Shown here: one piece after another, positions 24,985-34,328 of the stretch
How positions within the stretch are numbered: the stretch's first letter is position 1
How the letters are laid out: each line of letters opens with the position of its first letter
Origin: Gammaproteobacteria bacterium
Lineage (GTDB): Bacteria > Pseudomonadota > Gammaproteobacteria > GCA-001735895
Direction of reading: 5' to 3'
Length of the DNA stretch: 49,365 bases
Assembly (NCBI GenBank): GCA_022340305.1
Contig: JAJDOF010000167.1
Location: forward strand, 1-49,365
The notes under the pieces: model-generated
Database searches by the model: none
What the model saw: only the letters and a program-made list of their open reading frames with translations
What the model was told of the DNA's origin: nothing
Made by a program: the position numbers and the translations under genes

Positions 24985-25620
24985 ATGGCAAATGATATTG
25001 TTCTTTACGGATTCGATGGCAGTACATACGTACGCACCGTAAGAATGCTGCTCGCAGAGAAGGGCGCTGATTATGAGCAGGTGCCTGTCAACGTGCTTGC
25101 TGGCGAACCACTGCAACCCGAACATCTCGAGAGGCACCCCTTTGGCAAGGTACCGGTGATCGATCACGACGGCATGCGTATCCTGGAAACCAGCGCTATC
25201 ACGCGCTATCTGAACGAGGTTCTCGAGGGGCCATCCTTTATTCCTGGCAACGTGCGTGACAGTGCAAGAATGGATACGGCTATCGGCTTATTTGATTCCT
25301 ATGGCTACGGCGCGTTGATTGGTGTCGCCGGCTATTACCTTTTCCCTGACTTCATCGGCAATCCCGATGAGAACTTCCTTAATGAATCGATCGAGCAGTC
25401 GCGCAAGCTGCTCAGCCTGATCATGAAGATCCGAGGAGACTCTGACTGGATTGCTGGCGATACGCCCTCGCTCGCAGATTTCTTTCTGGCGCCGGCCTGT
25501 TTTTACGTGGCCATGGTCGAAGATTCTAGCAAGGTGTTTGACGTGCCCGGCTTCCAGCAATGGTGGGACCGAATGCAAGCACTTGAAAGCTATCGCATCA
25601 CCGAGCCAGACCTCGGGTAG
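24985..25620 (+). CDS. Glutathione S-transferase family protein
   Basis: Cytoplasmic GST of 211 residues, likely conjugating or reducing an electrophile with glutathione. The N-terminal thioredoxin-like half starts IVLYGFDGSTYVRTVRMLL, where Ser or Tyr near residue 13-15 is the probable catalytic residue. The GKVPVIDHDG cis-proline segment and ETSAITRYL glutathione-binding turn follow. The helical C-terminal half includes IAGDTPSLADFFLAP, the conserved fold-capping box. Length is standard. A purine-rich GAGG upstream supports ATG 24985. It lies in the accessory region with the GFA-family gene, hinting at glutathione-linked detoxification, but they are not in one operon. Confidence 0.92.
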   Translation: MANDIVLYGFDGSTYVRTVRMLLAEKGADYEQVPVNVLAGEPLQPEHLERHPFGKVPVIDHDGMRILETSAITRYLNEVLEGPSFIPGNVRDSARMDTAIGLFDSYGYGALIGVAGYYLFPDFIGNPDENFLNESIEQSRKLLSLIMKIRGDSDWIAGDTPSLADFFLAPACFYVAMVEDSSKVFDVPGFQQWWDRMQALESYRITEPDLG

Positions 25621-25746
25621 GATCTGGCTGGACCTCGTTGCGGTCTTATCAACGAGTTCCCACTTGCACTGCACATACCAGGGATAACTGCTTGTGCGTT
25701 GTAAGGCTTGATCCCATTACTCATCTTGATGATGCAGATCAACCTC

Positions 25747-25777
25747 TATCAGTATTATCAGAGCATCATCACTGATA
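25747..25777. promoter_or_regulatory. Short inverted repeat ahead of the outer-membrane barrel gene
   Basis: TATCAGT (25747-25753) and ACTGATA (25771-25777) are exact reverse complements with centres 24 bases apart, 43 bases before the start codon. This could be a regulator-binding site. It is short and AT-rich, so chance is possible. Confidence 0.3.
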
Positions 25778-25819
25778 ACGAGAATCTACAGATAGATTCA
25801 ATTTGTGAGGTTTACTGTC

Positions 25820-26329
25820 ATGAAAATAATAGCCAGTGGTATCTTAGCTTTATTGATTTCTTTCACAGCATCCGCCCAGGAGAAGCCACACGCTTATTGG
25901 GCGTTAGGTGGATCGCTATTAACCTTTGATGATGGTTTCGATTCGATCAAACCTAAACAGCTGATCGGGCGATTGGGTTATGATTTCAATGCAAATTTCG
26001 GGATTGGTTTTGAAGGTGGTTTCTCTTTGCTTGAAGATGATCTGTTTGGCATTGATTATGATGTCTCTACAACATTTTTCTATCTCAAGGGCGCCATACC
26101 GATCGGAAACGACACCAAATTGTACGCAATGATCGGTCCAACCAACGTTGAATTAACGGGCTCCGCTGGGGGGCTTTCCATATCAGCGGACGACAATGAC
26201 ACCGGAATTGGATTTGGCTTCGAGAATAACCTGGGGACTTCTTCGATTTTCGTCGATTATATCAAATACAACGATAACGATGGTGTAGATGTTTATGCAA
26301 TTAACCTGGGTTTAAGCATTCCCTTTTAG
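25820..26329 (+). CDS. Small outer-membrane beta-barrel protein
   Basis: Exported protein of 169 residues with a Sec signal peptide (MKIIASGILALLISFTASA, cleavage before QEK). Alternating strands such as GRLGYDFNANFGIGFEGGF and SIFVDYIKYND follow, and the chain ends in phenylalanine, the typical C-terminal signature of outer-membrane barrels. Length fits an eight-stranded OmpA/OmpX-like barrel. ATG 25820 is preferred over the in-frame GTG 25805 because GTGAGG lies about ten bases before it and gives the cleaner signal peptide. Function cannot be assigned. Confidence 0.82.
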   Translation: MKIIASGILALLISFTASAQEKPHAYWALGGSLLTFDDGFDSIKPKQLIGRLGYDFNANFGIGFEGGFSLLEDDLFGIDYDVSTTFFYLKGAIPIGNDTKLYAMIGPTNVELTGSAGGLSISADDNDTGIGFGFENNLGTSSIFVDYIKYNDNDGVDVYAINLGLSIPF

Positions 26330-26665
26330 CAGGTCTTAAAAAGCGGTACGAAATGGAGATAACTGGCCTGTATTTGTACATTACGTCCACGTGCAATTTG
26401 TGCAACAGGAAACCAGGAGAACACGACCAATCGTATCAACTGTTCAAGCCCGGTCCACCAAATCGGAGCAAGACTAGCTAGTCGCCGATCATTTATGAAT
26501 GGAGGCTATTCGCTTAGCAACGTCTTTACAGACCTATGAACTGAGCTCCCCGGGTTACCCCCCGCGCGATTGTGGAACCAACTAATACCAAAGATATATT
26601 GGCTTGTCGGACGGCATCACCAATAATGCGCGTCCTTGCGAACAAAACCTGGAGTAATTCCCCCT
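26330..26665. other. 336-base gap at the right edge of the accessory region
   Basis: No supported gene. Short ORFs here are not convincing. It contains a purine-rich ribosome site for the next gene near its end, and otherwise no clear terminator or repeat. Base composition becomes more GC-rich after this point. Confidence 0.45.
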
Positions 26666-27055
26666 ATGTTTCACCCTATAACCATTCCCTTCGGGGCCGT
26701 CATGCTGCACAACGTGGTAAAACTGAAACCCGGCGTCGACAGCGAAGATGTTGAAATGGCCATCGGCGAAATGTGTAACGTCGTCAAAAACACCTATGGC
26801 AATGAAGGCGGCGGTTTTATCGGCGGGCAGGTTTTTGAGCATGCTGGTTTCGTTTCCGAACAGGGGTCCTTCGACCCAACCCGCAAAAGCGATGACCACA
26901 TCGTCATCATCACTTACTGGCAATCCTTCGAACAGCATGAAAAATCGCATGCCGACCATATCTTCAAGGAAAAATTCAGTCAATTAGCCGAGTATTGTTC
27001 GGAAACCTATGAACTCGGCTACAAAATGCTGTGGCAGGGCAGTGCCGAGGAATAA
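26666..27055 (+). CDS. Hypothetical small protein, possibly dimeric alpha/beta-barrel fold
   Basis: About 129 residues, cytoplasmic, with no signal peptide. The pattern VMLHNVVKLKPGVDSEDVEMAI near the N-terminus and IVIITYWQSFEQHEKSHADHIF later resembles ferredoxin-like dimeric alpha/beta-barrel proteins (antibiotic-biosynthesis-monooxygenase or stress-responsive A/B barrel type). In these a strand starts with a hydrophobic run and a W-x-S/D-x-E-x-H turn. ATG 26666 follows an ACCTGGAG site at about 11 bases; the frame extends to 26636 without conservation. The sulfatase gene follows by about 100 bases on the same strand. No function is assigned. Confidence 0.65.
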   Translation: MFHPITIPFGAVMLHNVVKLKPGVDSEDVEMAIGEMCNVVKNTYGNEGGGFIGGQVFEHAGFVSEQGSFDPTRKSDDHIVIITYWQSFEQHEKSHADHIFKEKFSQLAEYCSETYELGYKMLWQGSAEE

Positions 27056-27159
27056 ATCGAGGACGTTAAGCTTGATTCAGGAAATGTCCGCGGGGCACTA
27101 CTATTCTTGATTAATTGAGTAAACTGTCCCCGGAAAGAAGCCGCAAAGAGAGCGTTTCG

Positions 27160-28728
27160 ATGCCAAGAAACATACTGTTCATCATGTGCGACCAGCTGCG
27201 CTGGGATTACCTGTCCTGTTATGGCCACCACAGCCTGCACACGCCGAACATCGATTCGCTCGCTACCCGTGGCGTACGTTTTGACAACGCCTATTGCCAG
27301 GCGCCACTGTGCGGGCCATCGCGTGCGAGCTTTTACAGCGGACGCTACATGTCGAGTCACGGCGTCATGGCGAATGACGATCCCAGTCGGGTCGACGAAC
27401 TTACCATTGCCGATTACCTGCGCCCCTCCGGCTATCGGAGCGCGCTGGTCGGCAAGGCACATCACCGGAAAAACCGTGACCTGTTGACCACCCTCGGCAT
27501 CGACTCCGAATCGGAACTGGTCAAATACTCTGCCAGCGGCGGCTTCGAGCCTTTTGAACTACACGATGGCCTGCTACCAGGTAAACGCCAGAACGGTTAT
27601 AGCGCCTACCTCAATCGGCAGGGCTACCCGGGAGACAATCCGTGGCTGGACTACGCCAATAGCGGTGAGGATAGCGACGGAAATATCCGCTCGGGCTGGC
27701 GCCTGCGCAATTCGATTTACCCAGCGCGCGTGCAGGAACAGCATTCGGAAACGACATTTACCACCAATCGCGCTATCGATTTCCTGGAACAACAGTCCGC
27801 CGATCGTCCATGGTGCCTGCACCTGTCTTACTTCAAGCCACACTGGCCATTGATCGCAGCTGCACCCTATCACGACCTTTACAGGTCCAAAGACGTCCAG
27901 TCGGTGGCACGCGCCGATACGGAACTGCGTAATCCACATCCGGTATATGCCGCCTTCATGGAACAGGAATACAGTGAGAGTTTCGCCCGCAGCGATGTGC
28001 GCGAACGCGTCATCCCGGTTTACATGGGCCTGGTGCGGCAGATAGACGATCAACTCGGACGCCTGTTCAACTACCTCAAAAAGACCGATCAGTTCGACAA
28101 CACGCTGATCGTGTTTACCAGTGATCACGGCGACTACCTCGGCGATCATTGGCTCGGCGAAAAGGATTTGTTTCACGAACCCTCGGTGCGCATTCCGCTC
28201 ATCATTGTCAACCCGAATTCAACCGCAGACGAGACCCGCGGCAGCGTCTGTACCGAGATGGTCGAGTCGATCGACCTGTTACCGACCTTCGTCGAATTCG
28301 CCGGCGCCAATATCTGCCACGAACGCGTCGAGGGACGTTCGCTGATGCCGTTGTTGCGCGCACATACCGCGCCAGCCGACTGGCGTCGCTACGCCGTCAG
28401 CGAAATCGACTACTCGGAACGTGGAGTGCGCAACCGGCTCAATCTGTCCCCCTACGAATGCCGCGCGACGATGATCCGTGAACAGCGTTGGAAATACGTC
28501 CACCATCACTGCTTTCGACCGCAGCTGTTCGATCTTCAGCAGGATCCGAACGAGCTGGTAGACCTCGGCGAAGAGTCCGCGTATGAAGCAGTGCGTCGCA
28601 ACCTGCAGATGCTGCTCGTCGACTGGCGCCGACGCCTGAAACCACGCGTCGGTGTACCCTACGACAACCTCGCCGGCATGGGTCCCGATCGCGATGAACA
28701 GCGCGGTATCATCATTGGCCGCTGGTAG
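27160..28728 (+). CDS. Sulfatase/phosphonate monoester hydrolase family, cysteine type
   Basis: Alkaline-phosphatase-superfamily hydrolase of 522 residues. The active-site motif C51-G-P-S-R51-55 followed by ASFYSGRY is the formylglycine consensus, so maturation by a formylglycine-generating enzyme is required. Metal-site residues are visible at CDQLRWD near residue 10 and in the SDHGDYLGDH block near 330. Length and the QAPLCGPSR context resemble phosphonate monoester hydrolases and choline-sulfatase-like enzymes; sulfate ester versus phosphonate/phosphate diester cannot be told. There is no signal peptide, so it should be cytoplasmic. ATG 27160 is chosen (MPRNILFIM); the frame extends to 27115 without conservation. 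Confidence 0.9.
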   Translation: MPRNILFIMCDQLRWDYLSCYGHHSLHTPNIDSLATRGVRFDNAYCQAPLCGPSRASFYSGRYMSSHGVMANDDPSRVDELTIADYLRPSGYRSALVGKAHHRKNRDLLTTLGIDSESELVKYSASGGFEPFELHDGLLPGKRQNGYSAYLNRQGYPGDNPWLDYANSGEDSDGNIRSGWRLRNSIYPARVQEQHSETTFTTNRAIDFLEQQSADRPWCLHLSYFKPHWPLIAAAPYHDLYRSKDVQSVARADTELRNPHPVYAAFMEQEYSESFARSDVRERVIPVYMGLVRQIDDQLGRLFNYLKKTDQFDNTLIVFTSDHGDYLGDHWLGEKDLFHEPSVRIPLIIVNPNSTADETRGSVCTEMVESIDLLPTFVEFAGANICHERVEGRSLMPLLRAHTAPADWRRYAVSEIDYSERGVRNRLNLSPYECRATMIREQRWKYVHHHCFRPQLFDLQQDPNELVDLGEESAYEAVRRNLQMLLVDWRRRLKPRVGVPYDNLAGMGPDRDEQRGIIIGRW

Positions 28729-28861
28729 CGGGTAAGCCCTGCCCCGGGGTAGTGCGTCGTATTGCCGGTTCTGCTAGGATGCGGTCTGGAATCCACTACA
28801 AAAATCAACCCGATAAAAGCGCCGCACCAATGGCGAATCGTCACCTACCAGCAGGCCGTTC

Positions 28862-29959
28862 ATGCAGCATTCAAGATTTCCGCTAACCCCGGTCACGCAA
28901 AGTCGTCTTGCCCAGGTCGATTTCGACAACCTCGGGTTCGGCAGTACCTTTAGCGACCACATGTTCAGCATGGTCTACGAAGATGGCGCCTGGACCAACC
29001 CCGAGATCATGCCTTACCAGGCGCTTGCCATCGAGCCCGGGGTCGCGATGCTGCATTACGGGCAAACGGTGTTCGACGGTTACAAGGCGTTTCGTGGTGA
29101 GGATGGCCAGGCACGCATCTTCCGTCCTGACCGCAATGCCAGCCGACTGCACGATTCCTGCCAACGCCTGTGTATTCCGATCATGCCGCTCGCGGAACTG
29201 ACCGAGATCATGCTCCAGGCAACGCGTGAACTGATCGAGCTGGATCACGCCTGGATACCGTCGCAATGGGGACATTCGCTTTACATCAGGCCCCTGGTGA
29301 TCGGCACCGAGGCCACGCTCGAAGTGCGCGCGGCCAACCGCTATCGCTTTCTGATCATGACTTCACCGGTCGGCAGCTATTTCAACAACCTGCAAAAAGG
29401 CGTATCGCTGCGCGTTGAAGATCGCTTCACCCGCGCCGCCAGCATCGGCGGACTGGGCGCGGCCAAGACCGCTGCCAACTATGCCGCCAGTCTTTTACCG
29501 GGTGCACAGAGCAGGGCGCAGGGTTTCGACCAGGTGCTGTGGCTGGATAGCAACGCACACCGCTACGTCGAGGAAGTCGGCGCGATGAACATATTCTTCA
29601 AGATCGCGGGTCGCGTGGTCACGCCGCCGCTGGGAGGTTCGATCCTGCCCGGCGTGGTGCGCGACAGCGCCCTCACCTTGCTACGCGACTGGGATATCCC
29701 GGTAGAAGAGCGACGCATCGCTATCGACGAGGTCATCGAGGCCTTTCGTAGTGGAGACCTCGAAGAGGTATTTGGCGCCGGCACAGCGGCGGTTATCTGC
29801 CCGGTCGCCAGCATCGGCTACCAGGACGAGATCTACTCGATTGCAGGCACTCCTCCGGGTGAACTGACGCTGAGGCTTTACGATGAGCTTACTGGCATTC
29901 AATACGGTAAAATCAAAGATCGCCACGACTGGAATCAATACGTTGCATTACCAGACTAG
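28862..29959 (+). CDS. ilvE: Branched-chain amino-acid aminotransferase, class II type
   Basis: PLP enzyme of 365 residues that interconverts leucine, isoleucine and valine with their 2-oxo acids. It is of the longer, eukaryote-like BCAT type: GFGSTFSDHMF near residue 25, MLHYGQTVFDGYKAF, and the PLP lysine K202 in GLGAAKTAANYAASL. The QVLWLDSNAHRYVEEVGAMNIFF segment, then the GGSILPGVVRDSAL turn follow. The start at 28862 is in the usual place for the family. The gene stands alone, with about 130 bases after the sulfatase and 42 before the MscS-type channel. A different class IV aminotransferase is at 5027. Confidence 0.94.
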   Translation: MQHSRFPLTPVTQSRLAQVDFDNLGFGSTFSDHMFSMVYEDGAWTNPEIMPYQALAIEPGVAMLHYGQTVFDGYKAFRGEDGQARIFRPDRNASRLHDSCQRLCIPIMPLAELTEIMLQATRELIELDHAWIPSQWGHSLYIRPLVIGTEATLEVRAANRYRFLIMTSPVGSYFNNLQKGVSLRVEDRFTRAASIGGLGAAKTAANYAASLLPGAQSRAQGFDQVLWLDSNAHRYVEEVGAMNIFFKIAGRVVTPPLGGSILPGVVRDSALTLLRDWDIPVEERRIAIDEVIEAFRSGDLEEVFGAGTAAVICPVASIGYQDEIYSIAGTPPGELTLRLYDELTGIQYGKIKDRHDWNQYVALPD

Positions 29960-30001
29960 AAAATAGATATAGGCACCGCTAAACCGAACAGAGAAATCAT
30001 C

Positions 30002-31681
30002 ATGTTGCCAGCCACAAAACGGTTAATTAATGTCACCCTGCTGCTATTAACCGGGGCACTGCTCAGTCCACTTACAGTCGCTTATGCCGAGGACTCAAAG
30101 ACAGCCGAGCAGTCGCTTAACATCGATAGCATACTGGCTGAAATCGATCGAGAATCCAGAAGTATTAGCAATCTCGGGAAACGCCTGACTGATGCAGAAG
30201 ACATCATAAAGATCGCTCTCGAATCGCGTCTGATCCGCTCACGCATGAATTTACTGGAGCAGAACCTCGCGTTTCTCAGGCAGGTTGCCGAGCTGGAAAA
30301 ATCTTCTGCCAAGAACCAAAAATATCACCAGCAGGCGCTCACTATCCTGGAATCCCAACTGCGGGCCATCGAAACCTCCATCGGTGCCCTGCGCGGGAGA
30401 ATTGTCCTGCCAGAGGCCACCGCTTCGGCTGCTGAACAAGCGGCTATCTTCAGCCAGATCTTTGAAGAAATCGACCGCTTGAACCGTATCTACCAGATTC
30501 AGATTGCCACCATCGAAGTTGCACCCCGTTTCGGTCGCGATGTAACTGCAGAAAAAGCCGCACTCGAGCAAAGCCTGTCGGATCGGGCAGAGAATGGCTC
30601 GGTGTTGCTGGAAATGGCCACGAGCGACATCAAGGCCCTGCGCGCGAGTATAGCCGCGGTCCCCGATGACGCGGAGTCCAAAGCCAGGCTCAATGTCCTG
30701 ACTACTCACATTACCAATCTGGCAAGCAATGTTTCCAGTGTTCTCGCCATGATGAAAACCCTGGAAATGGATACAACTGAATATCAAAACCAGTTACTCC
30801 TCGCCACGGGCCAGATCACCTCGGACATATTTCAGGTCGGCGTTTTTACTAACCTGCTGGTCGGCTGGAGCGAAACCCTGTGGGCCGGAGTCATCGAAAG
30901 TGGCCCAGGACTGATCTTCAACCTCTTCCTGCTGGTGATCATTGTCTATGTCTTCTACAAACTTGCCGGTCTCGCGCAAACGCTGACCGAGCGGGGGCTT
31001 GAGGACTCACGTTTCCACCTCTCCCAGCTATTGAAACGCATGGTGGTATCGATCGTGCGCAACACGGTGCTGATACTGGGCGTGTTGATCGCGCTGTCAC
31101 AGATTGGCTTCAGCGTCGGCCCCCTGCTCGCAGGTATGGGACTGGTCGGCTTTGTCGTCGGCTTCGCCCTGCAGGATACCTTATCCAATTTTGCCGCCGG
31201 GATGCTGATACTTATCTATCGACCCTTCGACGTCGACGACGTAATCGAGGCCGGTGGCGTATCCGGCCTGGTCAGTGAAATGAGCCTGGTGAACACCACC
31301 TTCCTGACCTTCGATAACCAGACCATCATCGTACCCAACGGCAAGATCTGGGGCGATGTCATCAAGAACGTTACTGCGCAAACCATACGCCGCATAGATT
31401 TGGTTTTCGGGATCGCCTACAGCGACGATATCGAAAAAGCCGAAAAAGTGATGGCCGAAGTTGTCGCCGCTCACCCCGCGGTGCTCGAGGATCCACCAGC
31501 CATGATCCGCCTGCATGAGCTCGGTGAATCTTCGGTAAACTTTATCGTCAGACCCTGGGTCAACAAGGATGACTACTGGGAAACCTTCTGGGCATTGAAC
31601 CGGGCGATGAAGCTGCGCTTTGACGAGGAAGGTATCTCGATTCCGTTTCCGCAACGAGACGTGCATCTGCACCAGCAGTAA
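30002..31681 (+). CDS. Mechanosensitive ion channel, MscS family, with long periplasmic coiled-coil region
   Basis: Inner-membrane tension-gated channel of 559 residues that would release solutes on hypo-osmotic shock. It has a signal peptide (1-30, cleavage near AYAED), then a long charged helical periplasmic domain (about 30-290). Membrane helices begin near residue 300 (LIFNLFLLVIIVYVFYKLAG). The MscS pore and beta domain spans about 355-455: VGFVVGFALQDTLSNFAAGM, YRPFDVDDVI, and TFDNQTIIVPNGKIWGD, and the C-terminal cage domain ends in PFPQRDVHLH. The helical leader is like MscK/YbdG-type large members. The start at 30002 follows GAGAAA. Confidence 0.92.
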   Translation: MLPATKRLINVTLLLLTGALLSPLTVAYAEDSKTAEQSLNIDSILAEIDRESRSISNLGKRLTDAEDIIKIALESRLIRSRMNLLEQNLAFLRQVAELEKSSAKNQKYHQQALTILESQLRAIETSIGALRGRIVLPEATASAAEQAAIFSQIFEEIDRLNRIYQIQIATIEVAPRFGRDVTAEKAALEQSLSDRAENGSVLLEMATSDIKALRASIAAVPDDAESKARLNVLTTHITNLASNVSSVLAMMKTLEMDTTEYQNQLLLATGQITSDIFQVGVFTNLLVGWSETLWAGVIESGPGLIFNLFLLVIIVYVFYKLAGLAQTLTERGLEDSRFHLSQLLKRMVVSIVRNTVLILGVLIALSQIGFSVGPLLAGMGLVGFVVGFALQDTLSNFAAGMLILIYRPFDVDDVIEAGGVSGLVSEMSLVNTTFLTFDNQTIIVPNGKIWGDVIKNVTAQTIRRIDLVFGIAYSDDIEKAEKVMAEVVAAHPAVLEDPPAMIRLHELGESSVNFIVRPWVNKDDYWETFWALNRAMKLRFDEEGISIPFPQRDVHLHQQ

Positions 31682-31731
31682 CCCACCCGGCCAACGGGTC
31701 GCCTACTGTCGATGTTCCCGACATTCACAGG

Positions 31732-31998
31732 TTACAGGTGATAGTAGGTCTGGTTGAGATACTCGATCACGTCATCGACCTCGTCGTCAAACCAGGTCAA
31801 ACCGATCGTATCCTTGCAGTAGCGAACCTGCCGACCGAGCCCTGCCAGGTCACGGACATTACGCTTGTCACGCGTATAAACGCTCGAATCGTGACAGCCG
31901 GTGCAATGTTCGAAGTGCAGATCATTGCCGTTTTCGATATCCGCGGCCCGGGTAATTCCACACCACAGGAGTAGTGCAAATAGTGGAATGAGTTTCAT
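31732..31998 (-). CDS. Small exported cytochrome c without an obvious methionine ligand
   Basis: Mature mini-cytochrome c of about 66 residues after a Sec signal peptide (MKLIPLFALLLWCGITRA, cut before ADIE); total 88 residues. One heme-binding CTGCH lies near residue 36. After it there is no methionine at all, so the sixth heme ligand is not the usual Met. Candidates are the near-C-terminal His, or a five-coordinate heme. The segment YCKDTIGLTWFDDEVDDVIEYLN recurs in small cytochromes of unknown role. ATG 31998 has GGAGG upstream. It is convergent with MscS and upstream of the amidotransferase on the same strand, with a 23-base gap. Confidence 0.88.
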   Translation of the reverse strand: MKLIPLFALLLWCGITRAADIENGNDLHFEHCTGCHDSSVYTRDKRNVRDLAGLGRQVRYCKDTIGLTWFDDEVDDVIEYLNQTYYHL

Positions 31999-32021
31999 GA
32001 TTGCCTCCACGGCTGGCGCAT

Positions 32022-32735
32022 TCAGTTAACGAAAAATCGCATCATCCATTCGCCCCAGACCTGCGCATCCGGCTCGCCCGCGGCGATGCAGCGTTCGGCT
32101 TTGACGCGTTCATCCGCGGACAGGCTGTCAGTTGTATTCAGAAAATTAATCATGGCGCGAAGAGGTTGCTCCGGGTGTCCCTGGAAACACAGGATATTGT
32201 CACCAATGGTATAGCCGTAATCATCATACTCGTCGGTGCGCGCAAACGCGATGGCATCCTTCGGCAAGCGTGTCACCCGCTCCTGGTTGAAGTGGTACAG
32301 CGCGGTGGTCGGCGCCTGCGGTTGCATCCAGCCGAACTGTCCGCTGATGTGCAGCGGATAATTACCAATCACCCAGCCCTGCTCGTTATACCCGACATCG
32401 CCACCGAAGGCGCAGGCGACCAGTTGATGACCGAAACAGGAGCCGATAATTCTGAGGTTACGCTGGTCAGCCTCCTGGACCACCTCGATTAGTCGAGCGA
32501 TCCAGTCATGGTCATCGTGCACGCTGCAAGGGCTACCGGTCACCAAAATGGCGTCATAGTCATCGAGTCGTTGCGGAAACTGGTCTTTCGACGTAAAGAA
32601 AATATCGAAGTGGGCGGCCGGATTTACCGGCTGCAACAAATCGATGAATTTCTGTGCATCGGTAATACCGAGATCGTCGGCCCAGTAAACTTCCGGAACC
32701 GAATCCAGAATGGCGATCCTGATGGCTTGATTCAC
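32022..32735 (-). CDS. Class I glutamine amidotransferase (GMP-synthase-like)
   Basis: Stand-alone amidotransferase of 237 residues that would release ammonia from glutamine or act on a related gamma-glutamyl substrate. The nucleophile is C100 in GSCFGHQL; the catalytic pair is H187 and E189 in FQGHPE. The N-terminal AILVTGSPCSVHDDHDW is typical of the GATase1_GMPS-like group. GTG 32735 is chosen as start: AAGGA precedes it at about seven bases, giving a 237-residue protein of usual length. The frame extends unconserved to 32855, overlapping the divergent decarboxylase gene. The 79 bases between them should be a divergent promoter, which suggests the two may be regulated together. Confidence 0.9.
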   Translation of the reverse strand: MNQAIRIAILDSVPEVYWADDLGITDAQKFIDLLQPVNPAAHFDIFFTSKDQFPQRLDDYDAILVTGSPCSVHDDHDWIARLIEVVQEADQRNLRIIGSCFGHQLVACAFGGDVGYNEQGWVIGNYPLHISGQFGWMQPQAPTTALYHFNQERVTRLPKDAIAFARTDEYDDYGYTIGDNILCFQGHPEQPLRAMINFLNTTDSLSADERVKAERCIAAGEPDAQVWGEWMMRFFVN

Positions 32736-32814
32736 GCTGATTCCTTTGCTCACTCGTTGACTCGAAAGGCAACCATACCTGAAAATCCGCATACTATTAA
32801 CCCCGGATGCCATC

Positions 32815-34263
32815 ATGACACCAGAAGAGTTTCGCCAGGCAGGCCATGCGCTCATCGACTGGATCGCGGATTATCGCAGCGATCTCGAGCAACGGCCGGT
32901 TCGCGCCCAGGTTAAACCCGGTGAGGTAAGCGCAAGTTTCGCGGTGGGCGCACCGCAAGCTCCACAAAGCGCCGAACACATACTGGCAGAGCTCGAAACC
33001 AAAATCGTGCCCGGCATTACCCAGGTGCAGCATCCGATGCATTTCGGCTGGTTCCCGTCAAATGCATCACTCGCGTCCACGCTCGGCGATATCGCAAGCT
33101 CCGGGCTCGCTACCCTGGGAATTTCCTGGGAAAGTTGCCCGGCGGCAACCGAGCTGGAACAGGTGGTTTGCGACTGGATGCGTCAACTCACCGGTTTATC
33201 GGACAACTGGCAGGGCTGTATCCACGACACTGCGTCCACTGCCTGCCTGACCGCTCTGTTGCTGGCGCGCGAACGTGCCAGTGAATTTTCGCAAAACCGT
33301 GGTGGCCTGCAGGGAGAACCACAGGCGCTGATTGTATATACCACCGACGAAGCGCATTCATCGGTGGTAAAGGCCGCTTTACTGGCAGGATTTGGGGAAC
33401 ATAACCTGCGCCGGGTAGCGATGGACCCGCACAGCCGTTCGATGCTGGCGCCCTGCCTCGCGCAGCAGATTAGCGACGATATCAAGGCTGGCTTCAGTCC
33501 AGCCGCCGTGGTGGCCTCGATCGGCAGCACCGGGGTGACCGCAATCGATCCGCTCGCCGAGATCGCCGGGATCGCCACGCAATACGGTTTGTGGCTGCAC
33601 GTAGACGCCGCTATGGCCGGCAGCGCCATGCTGCTACCGGAATGCCGTCACCTCTGGCAGGGTGTCGAGGCCGCCGATTCGATCTCCTGGAACCCGCATA
33701 AGTGGATGGGCACGATACTCGATTGTTCGCTGATGTACGTCCGCGATGTCGAGCACCTGGTGCGCGTGATGTCGACCAACCCGAGCTATTTGCGTTCCAC
33801 CGTGGACGACGAAGTGCGGCAATATCGCGATTGGGGCATTCCGCTGGGGCGCCGCTTTCGAGCCCTCAAACTCTGGTATCAGCTCAGCATCGATGGTGTC
33901 GAGGCGATTCAAAACCGGTTGCGCCGCGATCTCGCCAATGCGCGCTGGCTTGCTGACCAGGTTAAACAGACACCCGAGTGGCAGGTGCTCGCGCCAGTTT
34001 CACTGCAGACCGTGTGCATTCGCCACCAGCCTCGCGGCCTCCACGGCGAAGCGCTCGATCGGCACACGCTCGCCTGGGTACAGGCCATTAATCAGTCCGG
34101 GGCAGCTTTCATGAGCCCATCCCTACTGGACGGTCGCTGGATGGTGCGCGTCTCCATCGGCGTCGAAGCCACCACGCGTGCACACGTCGAGGCGCTGTGG
34201 CAATTGCTCCAGCAACAGGCAGGCAAGGCGCTGAATACCCCCATCGATGTTAAAAATCAATAA
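32815..34263 (+). CDS. PLP-dependent aromatic-amino-acid decarboxylase-like enzyme (group II)
   Basis: Group II decarboxylase of 482 residues, probably converting an aromatic or related amino acid to an amine. It matches the family throughout: the HPMHFGWFPSN segment near residue 73, GISWESCPAATELE, TTDEAHSSVVKAALL, HVDAAMAGSAMLLPE, and the PLP lysine K296 in NPHKWMG. The C-terminal third has WMVRVSIGVEATT. The substrate could be tyrosine, DOPA, tryptophan or phenylalanine. Some members of this group act as aldehyde synthases instead. The ferredoxin and its reductase follow within about 65 bases on the same strand, implying an oxygenase in the same process. Confidence 0.88.
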   Translation: MTPEEFRQAGHALIDWIADYRSDLEQRPVRAQVKPGEVSASFAVGAPQAPQSAEHILAELETKIVPGITQVQHPMHFGWFPSNASLASTLGDIASSGLATLGISWESCPAATELEQVVCDWMRQLTGLSDNWQGCIHDTASTACLTALLLARERASEFSQNRGGLQGEPQALIVYTTDEAHSSVVKAALLAGFGEHNLRRVAMDPHSRSMLAPCLAQQISDDIKAGFSPAAVVASIGSTGVTAIDPLAEIAGIATQYGLWLHVDAAMAGSAMLLPECRHLWQGVEAADSISWNPHKWMGTILDCSLMYVRDVEHLVRVMSTNPSYLRSTVDDEVRQYRDWGIPLGRRFRALKLWYQLSIDGVEAIQNRLRRDLANARWLADQVKQTPEWQVLAPVSLQTVCIRHQPRGLHGEALDRHTLAWVQAINQSGAAFMSPSLLDGRWMVRVSIGVEATTRAHVEALWQLLQQQAGKALNTPIDVKNQ

Positions 34264-34328
34264 GACATCGGTGAGAAAAAAGGATACATTACGCGGTTTT
34301 TACATCCACTATCGATAAGCACGAAACT

